Below, in pieces: positions 16,672 to 25,264 of a DNA stretch of 64,000 nucleotides. The translations under genes and the position numbers were made by a program. Source of the stretch: Prevotellaceae bacterium (GTDB taxonomy: Bacteria > Bacteroidota > Bacteroidia > Bacteroidales > Bacteroidaceae); contig JAQYET010000033.1 of the NCBI GenBank assembly GCA_028723525.1, forward strand, positions 124,001-188,000, written 5' to 3'. Numbering within the stretch: the stretch's first letter is position 1; every line of letters starts with the position of its first letter. The notes beneath the pieces are model-generated. The model saw only the letters and a list, made by a program, of their open reading frames with translations. It ran no database searches and was not told the origin of the DNA.

Positions 16672-16757
16672 CCAAAGAAAAGGCAGAGGTGGCTTTTGAG
16701 TCCCGCTGTCATAATCGGAAACGATATTGCAAATCAGAAAAGAAAATTAGAAGACTG

Positions 16758-18098
16758 ATGTTTGAGAATCTAAGTGACAGACTTGAAAGGTCATTCAAAA
16801 TACTTAAAGGTGAAGGAAAAATCACCGAGATAAACGTTGCAGAGACGCTGAAAGATGTGCGCCGCGCCCTGCTTGATGCTGACGTAAACTACAAAGTGGC
16901 AAAGCAGTTCACTGACACGGTGAAGCAGAAAGCCTTGGGAATGAATGTTCTCACGGCAGTAAAACCGGGGCAGTTGATGGTGAAGATAGTGCATGACGAG
17001 CTTGCCGAACTCATGGGAGGCTCCGCTTCGGAACTTGAACTCACCGGAAAACCGGCAGTGATATTGATGTCGGGATTGCAGGGCTCGGGTAAAACGACGT
17101 TCAGTGGAAAACTCGCCAACATGCTGAAGACAAAGCAGCACAAGAAACCTTTGCTCGTGGCTTGCGACGTTTACCGCCCGGCTGCCATAGAACAGTTGAA
17201 GGTCGTGGGCGCATCTGTCGGCGTGCCGGTGTTCTGTGAGCCTGAAAGCAAGGATGTGGTGAGCATCGCAAACCACGGCATTGCGGAGGCAAAGACCAAT
17301 GGAAATGACGTGGTGATTGTCGATACCGCCGGTCGTCTCGCCGTGGATGAGGAAATGATGCAGGAAATAGAAACCTTGAAAAAGGCTTTAAATCCTGATG
17401 AAACTCTGTTCGTGGTTGACTCAATGACCGGTCAGGACGCGGTGAACACTGCCCGGGAATTTAACGAAAGGCTTGACTTTGACGGTGTGGTGCTGACGAA
17501 ACTCGACGGTGACACGCGTGGCGGTGCTGCCCTGTCGATACGCACAGTGGTGACAAAGCCTATAAAGTTTGTGGGTACGGGAGAGAAGATGGAAGCCATC
17601 GACGTGTTCCACCCCGAGCGAATGGCAGACCGAATACTCGGAATGGGCGACATCGTGTCGCTCGTGGAAAGAGCACAGGAGCAGTATGACGAGGAAGAGG
17701 CGAAGCGTCTTCAGAAGAAGATAATGAAGAACAAATTCGACTTCAACGACTTCCTCGGACAGATACAGCAGATAAAGAAAATGGGAAATCTCAAGGATTT
17801 GGCTGCGATGATTCCCGGAGTGGGCAAGGCTATAAAGGATGTTGACATAGACGACAATGCTTTCAAGGGCATTGAGGCTATCATATACAGCATGACCCCG
17901 AAAGAACGCACAAACCCGGAAATACTGAACACCAGCAGGCGCAACCGCATCGCAAAGGGTTCGGGCACGAACATTCAGGAAGTGAACAGGCTGATAAAGC
18001 AGTTCGACCAGACGCGAAAGATGATGAAGATGGTGACAAACGGAGGCATGAAGGGAATGATGAAAGGCATGCCTATGCCTAATGCCCAGAAGAAATAA
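16758..18098 (+). CDS. ffh: Signal recognition particle protein Ffh
   Basis: The 446-residue GTPase binds signal sequences and the 4.5S RNA and delivers nascent membrane proteins to FtsY. It has the N domain ([16 protein letters not shown]), the G domain with P-loop [45 protein letters not shown] and GTGEK, and a methionine-rich M domain ([27 protein letters not shown]). The start MFENLSDR at 16758 matches the family; 23 codons upstream are open but look non-native. Confidence 0.97.
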   Translation: MFENLSDRLERSFKILKGEGKITEINVAETLKDVRRALLDADVNYKVAKQFTDTVKQKALGMNVLTAVKPGQLMVKIVHDELAELMGGSASELELTGKPAVILMSGLQGSGKTTFSGKLANMLKTKQHKKPLLVACDVYRPAAIEQLKVVGASVGVPVFCEPESKDVVSIANHGIAEAKTNGNDVVIVDTAGRLAVDEEMMQEIETLKKALNPDETLFVVDSMTGQDAVNTAREFNERLDFDGVVLTKLDGDTRGGAALSIRTVVTKPIKFVGTGEKMEAIDVFHPERMADRILGMGDIVSLVERAQEQYDEEEAKRLQKKIMKNKFDFNDFLGQIQQIKKMGNLKDLAAMIPGVGKAIKDVDIDDNAFKGIEAIIYSMTPKERTNPEILNTSRRNRIAKGSGTNIQEVNRLIKQFDQTRKMMKMVTNGGMKGMMKGMPMPNAQKK

Positions 18099-18153
18099 AT
18101 GAGTGAATAATTACAGATAATGTTTTTCTTACATAATAATATACGTGCATATA

Positions 18154-19077
18154 ATGGACACAAGTAATAATAACGCAACTGCAAATGTCGGCAATGGTAA
18201 GACCGGCTACACTCTGATTGACGGAAAAGCAACTGCCGCGAAAATCAAGGAAGAAATAAGGCAGGAGGTTGAGCAACTTGTGGCGCAGGGCAGGAAGCGT
18301 CCTCATCTTGCGGCAATACTCGTAGGACACGACGGAGGAAGTGAGACTTACGTGAAGAACAAGGTGCTCTCGTGTGAGGCTTGCGGCTTCAAGTCGTCGT
18401 TGATACGCTACGAGGACAACGTTACAGAAGATGAACTGCTCGCAAAGGTGCGCGAGATGAACGAAGATGCAGACATCGACGGTTTCATAGTTCAGATGCC
18501 TCTGCCTAAGCATATCGACGAACAGAAGGTGATAGAGACTATCGACTACCGTAAGGATGTTGACGGTTTTCACCCTATTAACGTCGGAAGAATGGCGATA
18601 GGTCTGCCGTGTTTCATCTCTGCAACGCCCCTTGGCATTATCACCCTTATACAACGCTACGGCATAGAAACGTCGGGAAAGAAATGCGTTGTGCTCGGAC
18701 GCTCTAACATTGTGGGAAAACCAATGGCGCAACTGATGCTGCAGAAGCAGTATGGCGATGCCACAGTGACTGTTTGTCACAGCCGCTCAAAAACTCTGAA
18801 AGAGGAATGCCGCAACGCCGACATCATCGTGGCAGCAATCGGACGCCCCGATTTCGTTACGGCAGAAATGGTGAAAGAAGGTGCCGTGGTGATAGATGTC
18901 GGAACGACGAGGGTGGCAGACGAGACCCGCAAAGGAGGCTTCCGACTGAACGGCGACGTGAAGTTTGATGAAGTGGCAGACAAATGTTCGTACATCACAC
19001 CGGTACCGGGCGGTGTCGGTCCGATGACCATCTGTTCGCTGATGAAGAACACTTTAGAAGCATACAAGAGAAAATGA
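18154..19077 (+). CDS. folD: Methylenetetrahydrofolate dehydrogenase / cyclohydrolase FolD
   Basis: The protein of 307 residues interconverts 5,10-methylene-, methenyl- and 10-formyl-tetrahydrofolate with NADP. Motifs include [16 protein letters not shown] (with the catalytic Lys), [45 protein letters not shown] and the final [15 protein letters not shown]. The first ~20 residues ([14 protein letters not shown]...) are a low-complexity extension beyond the usual start, so a downstream start is possible. The stop overlaps the next small gene in an ATGA. Confidence 0.95.
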   Translation: MDTSNNNATANVGNGKTGYTLIDGKATAAKIKEEIRQEVEQLVAQGRKRPHLAAILVGHDGGSETYVKNKVLSCEACGFKSSLIRYEDNVTEDELLAKVREMNEDADIDGFIVQMPLPKHIDEQKVIETIDYRKDVDGFHPINVGRMAIGLPCFISATPLGIITLIQRYGIETSGKKCVVLGRSNIVGKPMAQLMLQKQYGDATVTVCHSRSKTLKEECRNADIIVAAIGRPDFVTAEMVKEGAVVIDVGTTRVADETRKGGFRLNGDVKFDEVADKCSYITPVPGGVGPMTICSLMKNTLEAYKRK

Positions 19078-19253
19078 CAGCCGAAGAATATTATCAGCAG
19101 GGCAACAACTACCGCCGAGAGGGTAACTATGTTGAGGCAATCAATAGTTATCTCGAGGCTATAGCCTTAGATCCAAACAGCCCTGCCGTCGATGCAAAAC
19201 GCATGCTCGACGACATACTTAACTACTATTGTAAAGACATGTACAACCCCTGA
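19074..19253 (+). CDS. 59-residue TPR-like protein
   Basis: ATG at 19074 overlaps the folD stop (ATGA). The product begins [19 protein letters not shown], a single tetratricopeptide helix pair ([20 protein letters not shown]), and ends in a short helix with [14 protein letters not shown]. It sits just before the 2-oxoacid:ferredoxin oxidoreductase genes; such a small TPR protein at this place may assist that complex, but this is inference from position only. Confidence 0.75.
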   Translation: MTAEEYYQQGNNYRREGNYVEAINSYLEAIALDPNSPAVDAKRMLDDILNYYCKDMYNP

Positions 19254-19307
19254 TAACCGTGCAGCCTCGGCTGTGGCAGCGTGGTTAAAAGGATTAAAAA
19301 AAACATT

Positions 19308-19541
19308 ATGGCAAAATTTAGAGGTGCTATCGTGGTGGATACCGACCGATGTAAGGGTTGCTCGCTGTGCGTAGTGGCCTGCCCGAAGGACGTAATCGCC
19401 TTGGAAGCAAAGAGAGTGAATGTCCACGGTTACACGTATGTGCAGCCGGCGCGCCCCGATGACTGCATCGGATGCGCGGCGTGTGCTACAGTGTGTCCTG
19501 ATGGATGTATTACAGTTTACAAAAAACGTATGGAGAATTAA
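19308..19541 (+). CDS. korD: 2-oxoacid:ferredoxin oxidoreductase delta subunit (2x 4Fe-4S ferredoxin)
   Basis: The 77-residue protein starts MAKFRGAIVVDTDRC and has two [4Fe-4S] motifs: CKGCSLCVVACP (residues about 15-26) and CIGCAACATVCP (about 50-61). It passes electrons from the oxidoreductase core to ferredoxin. It is first in the four-gene operon; the alpha subunit gene begins four bases after its stop. Confidence 0.93.
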   Translation: MAKFRGAIVVDTDRCKGCSLCVVACPKDVIALEAKRVNVHGYTYVQPARPDDCIGCAACATVCPDGCITVYKKRMEN

Positions 19542-19544
19542 GCT

Positions 19545-20627
19545 ATGGCAGAACAGGAAGTAACTCTTATGAAAGGTAATGAGGCGATAGCCCATGCCGC
19601 AATACGCTGTGGCACTGATGGATATTTTGGTTATCCCATCACTCCGCAGAGTGAAATAATCGAGACGCTTGCCGAGCTGAAGCCTTGGGAGAAAACCGGT
19701 ATGGTGGTTCTTCAGGCAGAGAGCGAGGTGGCTTCTATCAACATGGTATATGGTGGCGCAGGTGCCGGAAAGCGTGTTATGACATCGTCTTCAAGCCCCG
19801 GCGTGGCACTCATGCAGGAAGGTATAGCATACATGGCAGGTGCAGAACTGCCGGGGGTGTTCGTAAACGTGCAGCGCGGCGGTCCCGGACTGGGTACTAT
19901 TCAGCCGTCGCAGGCAGACTATTTCCAAGCAACACGCGGTGGTGGTAACGGTGACTACTATGTTATTACGCTTGCCCCGAACAGCGTGCAGGAAATGGCC
20001 GACTTCGTGGAACTCGCCTATGAATTGGCATTCAAGTACCGCAATCCGGCAATGATTCTTTCCGACGGTGTTATCGGACAGATGATGGAAAAGGTGGTTT
20101 TGCCTCCTTACAAGGCACGCAGAACCGAAGAGGAAATCAGAAAAGAATGCCCGTGGGCAACTTTCGGTCGCACTAAGGACCGTGAGCCTAACATCATAAC
20201 ATCTCTCGAATTGCAGTCTGAAGAAATGGAGAAGAGAAACATCCATCTTCAGGAAAAATATCAGGAGATACGTGACAAAGAGGTGCGCTACGAGACACAA
20301 CAGCTCGAAGACGCCGACTATATGATTGTAAGTTTCGGCTCTGCAGCACGTATTGCTGAGAAGGCTCTTGAACTTGCGAAAGAAGAAGGAATAAAGGTCG
20401 GACTCTTCCGTCCTATCACTCTGTGGCCGTTCCCGACCAAGCAGATTGTAGAAGCAGCACGTGGAAAGAAGGGTGTGCTGGTTGCTGAAATCAATGCCGG
20501 ACAAATGGTAGAAGACGTTCGTCTTGCTATCAATGGTGCCCTGCCGGTGGAACACTTCGGACGTTTGGGTGGAATCGTGCCCGAACCGGATGAGATTGTG
20601 AATGCTATCAAAACCAAACTGATGTAA
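19545..20627 (+). CDS. korA: 2-oxoacid:ferredoxin oxidoreductase alpha subunit (KorA/VorB type)
   Basis: The 360-residue subunit binds the substrate side of the reaction 2-oxoacid + CoA + oxidised ferredoxin to acyl-CoA + CO2. It begins MAEQEVTLMKGNEAIAHAAI and includes YPITPQSEIIE, the MTSSSSPGVALMQEGI stretch, and a transketolase-like C-terminal domain (VSFGSAARIAEKALELA, GLFRPITLWPFP). Annotation pipelines call close relatives VorB or KorA; substrate preference (2-oxoglutarate or branched chain) cannot be decided from sequence. It supports anaerobic metabolism. Confidence 0.95.
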   Translation: MAEQEVTLMKGNEAIAHAAIRCGTDGYFGYPITPQSEIIETLAELKPWEKTGMVVLQAESEVASINMVYGGAGAGKRVMTSSSSPGVALMQEGIAYMAGAELPGVFVNVQRGGPGLGTIQPSQADYFQATRGGGNGDYYVITLAPNSVQEMADFVELAYELAFKYRNPAMILSDGVIGQMMEKVVLPPYKARRTEEEIRKECPWATFGRTKDREPNIITSLELQSEEMEKRNIHLQEKYQEIRDKEVRYETQQLEDADYMIVSFGSAARIAEKALELAKEEGIKVGLFRPITLWPFPTKQIVEAARGKKGVLVAEINAGQMVEDVRLAINGALPVEHFGRLGGIVPEPDEIVNAIKTKLM

Positions 20628-20630
20628 GCC

Positions 20631-21401
20631 ATGGAAAAGAATGATATAATAAGCCCAGAAAATCTGGTGTATAAGAAGCCGACGCTGATGAACGATGTCC
20701 CCATGCACTATTGCCCGGGATGCTCTCATGGTGTCGTACATAAACTCGTTGCTGAGGTAATCGAGGAAATGGGAATGGAAGATAAGTCTATCGGTGTTTC
20801 GCCGGTGGGGTGTGCAGTGTTCGCTTATCGTTATCTCGACATCGACTGGCAGGAGGCTGCTCACGGTCGTGCGCCTGCCGTTGCTACGGCAATCAAGCGT
20901 CTGTGGCCCGACCGTCTGGTGTTCACTTATCAGGGAGACGGCGACCTCGGATGTATCGGTGCTGCTGAAACAGTGCACGCTCTCAACCGTGGTGAGAACA
21001 TTACGATTATCTTCATCAACAATGCTATCTACGGAATGACCGGTGGTCAGATGGCTCCTACGACCCTCGTGGGACAGAAGACTGCCACATGTCCGTACGG
21101 ACGTGAGCCGCAGTTGCATGGTTATCCGTTGAAGGTGCCCGAAATGGCAGCCCTGTTCGAGGGTACATGCTACGTTACACGTCAGAGTGTAAACACCGTT
21201 GGTCATATCCTCAAGGCAAAGAAGGCTATACGCAAGGCTTTCGAAGCTAATATGGCAGGTAAGGGCTCGTGCTTGGTTGAGATTACATCTACATGTAACA
21301 GTGGTTGGAAAATGCCACCAACCAAGGCTAATGAATGGATGGAGGAGAACATGTTCCCATTCTATCCGCAGGGAGATCTTAAAGACACAACAATAGAGTA
21401 A
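20631..21401 (+). CDS. korB: 2-oxoacid:ferredoxin oxidoreductase beta subunit (TPP-binding)
   Basis: The 256-residue subunit carries the thiamine pyrophosphate site: YCPGCSHGVVHKLVAE (residues 24-39), then GRAPAVATAIKRL, the TPP motif GDGDLGCIGAAETVHA and NNAIYGMTGGQMAPTT. The gene starts three bases after korA stops and is followed 14 bases later by the gamma subunit. Confidence 0.95.
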   Translation: MEKNDIISPENLVYKKPTLMNDVPMHYCPGCSHGVVHKLVAEVIEEMGMEDKSIGVSPVGCAVFAYRYLDIDWQEAAHGRAPAVATAIKRLWPDRLVFTYQGDGDLGCIGAAETVHALNRGENITIIFINNAIYGMTGGQMAPTTLVGQKTATCPYGREPQLHGYPLKVPEMAALFEGTCYVTRQSVNTVGHILKAKKAIRKAFEANMAGKGSCLVEITSTCNSGWKMPPTKANEWMEENMFPFYPQGDLKDTTIE

Positions 21402-21415
21402 GGAGAATACAGACT

Positions 21416-21958
21416 ATGCAACATGAAATAATTATATCAGGTTTCGGAGGACAGGGTGTCCTTTCTATGGGAAAAATTCTCGCTTACTCCGGACTGATGG
21501 AGGACAAAGAAGTTACTTGGATGCCGGCATACGGTCCGGAGCAGCGCGGAGGTACAGCCAACGTGACAGTTATTGTCAGTGATGACCGTGTATCGTCGCC
21601 TATCCTTAGCCAGTATGACATTGCTATCGTGCTCAACCAGCCGTCACTCGATAAGTTTGCACCGAAAATCAAGCCGGGCGGAATACTTATCTACGACGGA
21701 TTCGGAATTATCAATCCGCCTACACGTGAGGACATCACTGTATATCGCATTGATGCTATGGATAAGGCTGCAGAGATGAAAAATTCGAAAGTGTTCAACA
21801 TGATAGTACTCGGTGGATTGCTCGAAGTATGCCCGGTGGTAAGTGACAAGGGCGTTGAGAAGGCTCTCTACAAAACTTTGCCCGAGCGTCACCATGCCTT
21901 GATACCTCTCAACATGGAGGCTATCAAAGCAGGGCGTTCAATCATAAAGAAGATGTAA
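21416..21958 (+). CDS. korC: 2-oxoacid:ferredoxin oxidoreductase gamma subunit
   Basis: The 180-residue subunit has the family start IIISGFGGQGVLSMGKILA, the WMPAYGPEQRGGTANVTVI stretch and a repeated Rossmann-like fold. It completes the four-subunit enzyme (delta, alpha, beta, gamma). A strong bidirectional terminator follows at 21981-22023. Confidence 0.95.
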   Translation: MQHEIIISGFGGQGVLSMGKILAYSGLMEDKEVTWMPAYGPEQRGGTANVTVIVSDDRVSSPILSQYDIAIVLNQPSLDKFAPKIKPGGILIYDGFGIINPPTREDITVYRIDAMDKAAEMKNSKVFNMIVLGGLLEVCPVVSDKGVEKALYKTLPERHHALIPLNMEAIKAGRSIIKKM

Positions 21959-21980
21959 TAGCTTTTTCTTATGGCAATAA

Positions 21981-22026
21981 AAAGCCTGCCGCATGGTGAC
22001 TTAGGTCACTTGCGGCAGGCTTTGTT
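21981..22026. terminator. Strong terminator between kor genes and cob genes
   Basis: AAAGCCTGCCGCA (21981-21993) pairs perfectly with TGCGGCAGGCTTT (22011-22023), followed by GTTTTG. The convergent genes on both sides could share it. Confidence 0.9.
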
Positions 22027-22029
22027 TTG

Positions 22030-22563
22030 TTATATGTTTATAATCTGTATTCCTCCGTATGGAGTGAGGTGGCGGAAGCAGTCGTCCTCAGGGAACAGCC
22101 CGGCATACACTCCTGCGCAGATGAGAACACCGCCGTGGGCGAAGATTGCCACTCTCTTGTAATCCTTTTTGCGCAGTTCATCGAGAAAATCGGCTACCCG
22201 GCGATACACTATGCGATAACTCTCGCCGTTGGTTGCGGCAAGATTCATGTAGTCTTCATACCATTTTCTTATCGCAGGGTCACGTTTCTCGATGTCGTCG
22301 TAGAGCAACATTTCCCAGTCGCCCATATTCATCTCCTTCAATCTGTCATCTGTTTCCGGGTTTTCATGACCGCAAAATTCTGCGAGTTTGCGTGCTCTTG
22401 TCAGTGGCGACGAGAACACTTTGTCAAACACAATACCCTTGAGGTTTTCCTTGGTGACGCTCGCCTCCTGTTCGAATGTATCGGCAACGGGCACGTCACT
22501 CCAGCCGTAGCATGTGCCTTTTGGTACACCCACGCTCGTGTGTCTTATCATATATACTTCCAT
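22030..22563 (-). CDS. cobC: Histidine phosphatase, CobC-like alpha-ribazole phosphatase
   Basis: The 177-residue protein has the phosphohistidine motif MIRHTSV (residues 5-11), FSSPLTRARKLAEF, a DRLKEMNMGDWE segment and the second histidine in VAIFAHGGVL. In the setting of cobU-cobT-cobS it most likely removes the 5'-phosphate of alpha-ribazole phosphate or of the cobalamin phosphate. Other histidine phosphatases look alike, so the assignment rests on context. It is the last gene of the operon. Confidence 0.82.
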   Translation of the reverse strand: MEVYMIRHTSVGVPKGTCYGWSDVPVADTFEQEASVTKENLKGIVFDKVFSSPLTRARKLAEFCGHENPETDDRLKEMNMGDWEMLLYDDIEKRDPAIRKWYEDYMNLAATNGESYRIVYRRVADFLDELRKKDYKRVAIFAHGGVLICAGVYAGLFPEDDCFRHLTPYGGIQIINI

Positions 22564-22604
22564 ATTCTTTGTATATTGCTTGTTATTAGATGTCTATAGA
22601 ATTG

Positions 22605-23396
22605 TTATCGGAGTGCCATAGTGAGGTAGAACGACAGTTCGATGATGAGGAAAAGTGCTCCGCAGCAGTCGCCGGTGTATCCTTTAATCTTGCGGAGCAT
22701 CATATAATAAAGGAAATACATCACTATGCAGGGCACGAATATCAACAAGTCCCACCGCAACATCAGCCCGTGCATACCGGCATATATGAGTGGCAGCATC
22801 GGCAGTGTGCCTTGAATGAAGAGCGCAATGCCGGCTCGCAGACTCATCTTGCGATAAACGGAGCGCATCTTGCTGGTCTCCTCGGTGCGTGCATACGGCA
22901 GAAACATTATTATCTGCGCAGCAATCATCTTGGAATAGGCATCACCGGCAAATATTGTTATTGCGGCAACCAATGGCGTAAGGGTGCTTAGTGCGGAGTA
23001 AAGCAGTGCCAGATAAACAATCAGACCCAGCACTCCGTAGGTGCCGATGTGCGAGTCTTTCATTATCCTTAATATCTTTTCGCGGTCGTTCCCCCCGCCT
23101 CCGAAGCCGTCGAGAAAGTCGGCAAGTCCGTCTTCATGCAGTGCTCCGGTGAGCAGTATGCGCGCAATGATTGCGAGAATTAGCGCGATGTGGAAAGGGA
23201 ACAGCATACTTCCGAAATACACTGTCGCTGCCATGACACCGCCGGTGAGCCATCCTGCCATAGGCCAATGCTCCACGACGGTCTGATAACATTGCTGCGG
23301 AGGTTGATAGATGCGCCAAAAGGGCAGGCGAGTGAAAAAAATCAGGGCGGCATAAATGCGCTGCCACCACTTTGTTTGGTCTATTTTTATTTCCAT
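22605..23396 (-). CDS. cobS: Adenosylcobinamide-GDP ribazoletransferase (cobalamin synthase)
   Basis: The 263-residue integral membrane enzyme joins adenosylcobinamide-GDP and alpha-ribazole. Hallmarks are FFTRLPFW, the AGWLTGGVMAATVYF segment, GALHEDGLADFLDGFGGG (residues about 86-103) and DSHIGTYGVLGLI. Several membrane helices follow. It starts 7 bases after the end of cobT. Confidence 0.95.
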   Translation of the reverse strand: MEIKIDQTKWWQRIYAALIFFTRLPFWRIYQPPQQCYQTVVEHWPMAGWLTGGVMAATVYFGSMLFPFHIALILAIIARILLTGALHEDGLADFLDGFGGGGNDREKILRIMKDSHIGTYGVLGLIVYLALLYSALSTLTPLVAAITIFAGDAYSKMIAAQIIMFLPYARTEETSKMRSVYRKMSLRAGIALFIQGTLPMLPLIYAGMHGLMLRWDLLIFVPCIVMYFLYYMMLRKIKGYTGDCCGALFLIIELSFYLTMALR

Positions 23397-23403
23397 TACA
23401 TTT

Positions 23404-24471
23404 TCAGAAATATTTCGTTATGTGTGCGTTGGCGAAATTGTTCATTTCGTTCACCATCTTTACTGCACTCTCTATCAGAGGATATGAGCACAGCGCGCCT
23501 GTTCCTTCGCCAAGTCGCATGCCGAGGTTCAGCAGCGGGCGGGCATTCATCAGTTCGAGCATTCGCTTATGACCGCCCTCATCTCCGCAATGACCGAATA
23601 TTGCATAGTCGAGCACATGGGGATATAGGTGAGAGGCGGCAAGCATACAAGCCGACATTATGAACCCATCCACCATTACAATCATTCCGAGTTCTGCCGC
23701 GCGCAGCATTGTTCCTATAGCCGCAACCATTTCAAAACCACCGAAATATCGTGTTGCAAGCACAGTATTCTCCATTGTCCACTGCCTGCTATCTGCCGTC
23801 AGCAGGGTGTTGAATTTATCCACTGCCTTACCGAGTACATTCCGCTTGTGCATCACTCCTTCGCTGTTGAGTCCAGACCCGATGCCGATGCAATCGTCAA
23901 GAGGTATGTTTCCGAAGAGGTGCATCCATATACTCGACGGCGATGTGTTGGCAATCCCCATTTCGCCGGTGCATATTATGTTGCAACCTTCTTCTTTACA
24001 GCGGTCTGCCATATCCGCTCCGATGTTTATTGCCGTGTCAAACTCCTCCTCGCTCATTGCCGCTTCATACATGAAATTGCGCGTTCCGTTAGCGATTTTG
24101 CGGTTGATGATGCCGGGATTGCTGCTTAGGTCGTGGTCAACACCTACGTCAACGATGAACAGTTTGAAGCCATGCTGCCTGCAGAACATATTCACTCCGC
24201 CTCCACCGTTTGTGAAGTTGTTCATCTGTTGCCACGTTACGTCTCGCGGACTCACGCTGACTCCCTCGCGTTCTATGCCGTGGTCTCCGCCATAGAGAAT
24301 GTGGCAGGGGCGGTTTAGTTGCGGTGTCAGCGTCTGTTGCACCATACATATCTGTTCTGCAAGCACCTCAAGCATTCCCAAAGAGCCCTTGGGCTTGTTT
24401 AGATTGTCTATTTTTTCACGTATCGAGGCGCGCAAAACCTCGTCAGGTTTCCTAATATCAAAACTTCTCAT
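23404..24471 (-). CDS. cobT: Nicotinate-nucleotide-dimethylbenzimidazole phosphoribosyltransferase
   Basis: The 355-residue enzyme makes alpha-ribazole 5'-phosphate from a lower-ligand base and nicotinate mononucleotide. Motifs include LNKPKGSLGMLE, YGGDHGIEREGVSVSPRDVTWQ, FTNGGGGVNMF, CTGEMGIANT and FGHCGDEGGHKRML with the GEGTGA end. It lies between cobU and cobS. Confidence 0.95.
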   Translation of the reverse strand: MRSFDIRKPDEVLRASIREKIDNLNKPKGSLGMLEVLAEQICMVQQTLTPQLNRPCHILYGGDHGIEREGVSVSPRDVTWQQMNNFTNGGGGVNMFCRQHGFKLFIVDVGVDHDLSSNPGIINRKIANGTRNFMYEAAMSEEEFDTAINIGADMADRCKEEGCNIICTGEMGIANTSPSSIWMHLFGNIPLDDCIGIGSGLNSEGVMHKRNVLGKAVDKFNTLLTADSRQWTMENTVLATRYFGGFEMVAAIGTMLRAAELGMIVMVDGFIMSACMLAASHLYPHVLDYAIFGHCGDEGGHKRMLELMNARPLLNLGMRLGEGTGALCSYPLIESAVKMVNEMNNFANAHITKYF

Positions 24472-24529
24472 GTCGTTGAAACGTTAATTATTCTTTTATC
24501 AAGGATAGCTGCGAACATCGCCTCGCAAC

Positions 24530-25060
24530 TCACCCTTTGATTTTTACCGGTATTCCGCTCACCATCATTATCACCTCGTCGGCATGCCTTGCAACATATT
24601 GGTTCATCCAACCTTGTAAGTCGGTGAAGCGTCGCTGTGTAAAGTCTGGGCTAACACCGCCACTTCCTATCTCGTTGGTCACAAAGATGAAAGTGGCATC
24701 CTGATTGGTGAAACGGTCGAACTCGTCTTCTATTTCTTTCAGTGCAGTATCCACCGAAGGCTGTTCCCATTCCTTCGCAGAGTGGTTATAGAAGAAATTG
24801 GTACACCAAAGAGTGATGCAGTCAATCACTGCCACCTTGCTGGAAATGTTGTGCCGGCTAAGCCATTTTTCCTCTTCGATGTTCTCCCATTGCTTTCCTC
24901 GACGTTCCTGATGCCTTAACACTCGTTGGCGAAACTCCTCATCCCAGATGTGCGCAGTTGCGATATATACAGGCGCTTGGCTCAAACTCAACGCCAGATT
25001 CTCTGCGTAAGCACTCTTACCCGAACGCTGTCCGCCCGTAATCAGTATAATTCTTTTCAT
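24530..25060 (-). CDS. cobU: Adenosylcobinamide kinase / guanylyltransferase
   Basis: The 176-residue bifunctional enzyme phosphorylates and guanylylates adenosylcobinamide. It has the P-loop ITGGQRSGKSAYAE (residues 7-20), the YIATAHIWDEEFRQRVLRHQ region with the guanylylated His, DCITLWCTNFF and FVTNEIGSGG. It is the first gene of cobUTSC, and I see no cobalamin riboswitch in the 200 bases upstream. No corrin-ring genes are in the window, so salvage of cobinamide is plausible. Confidence 0.95.
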   Translation of the reverse strand: MKRIILITGGQRSGKSAYAENLALSLSQAPVYIATAHIWDEEFRQRVLRHQERRGKQWENIEEEKWLSRHNISSKVAVIDCITLWCTNFFYNHSAKEWEQPSVDTALKEIEDEFDRFTNQDATFIFVTNEIGSGGVSPDFTQRRFTDLQGWMNQYVARHADEVIMMVSGIPVKIKG

Positions 25061-25164
25061 GCTGCGAAATTACAAAAAATATGAGAAATAACCCTTATAT
25101 TTCCTGTTTTTATTAACTTATGTCAACAAAAGTTCGTTTACAATGATGTTTTTAGGCTGTTTTT

Positions 25165-25196
25165 TTTGGAAGTTTCGATGTTTTTTTATTACTTTG
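25165..25196 (+). promoter_or_regulatory. Promoter of the OmpA gene
   Basis: TTTG ends near 25168 and TTACTTTG lies at 25189-25196, spaced by 20 bases. The leader to the ATG at 25265 is about 60 bases, AT-rich and unstructured, as expected for a highly expressed gene. Confidence 0.5.
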
Positions 25197-25264
25197 CAGG
25201 CGATAACAGTTCTTGAACAAGAATTTATTGAAATAATAACTATTTATTTAAAATCAAGAAAGAA

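Larger units (their letters stand above)
16368..16757. other. Intergenic region before ffh
   Basis: It contains a hairpin at 16377-16401 (GTTCTCCA with TGGAGAAC), a short GC hairpin before a run of T at 16579-16601 and the ffh -7 box at 16664-16671. The open frame across 16384-16575 shows no coding features. Confidence 0.5.

Noticed and set aside
19791..21206. 471-codon open frame opposite korA-korB
   Set aside because: Shadow frame caused by codon bias of highly expressed genes.
25061..25264. Cobalamin riboswitch upstream of cobU
   Set aside because: No B12-box-like segment or large paired structure is visible; only AT-rich DNA and the OmpA promoter.
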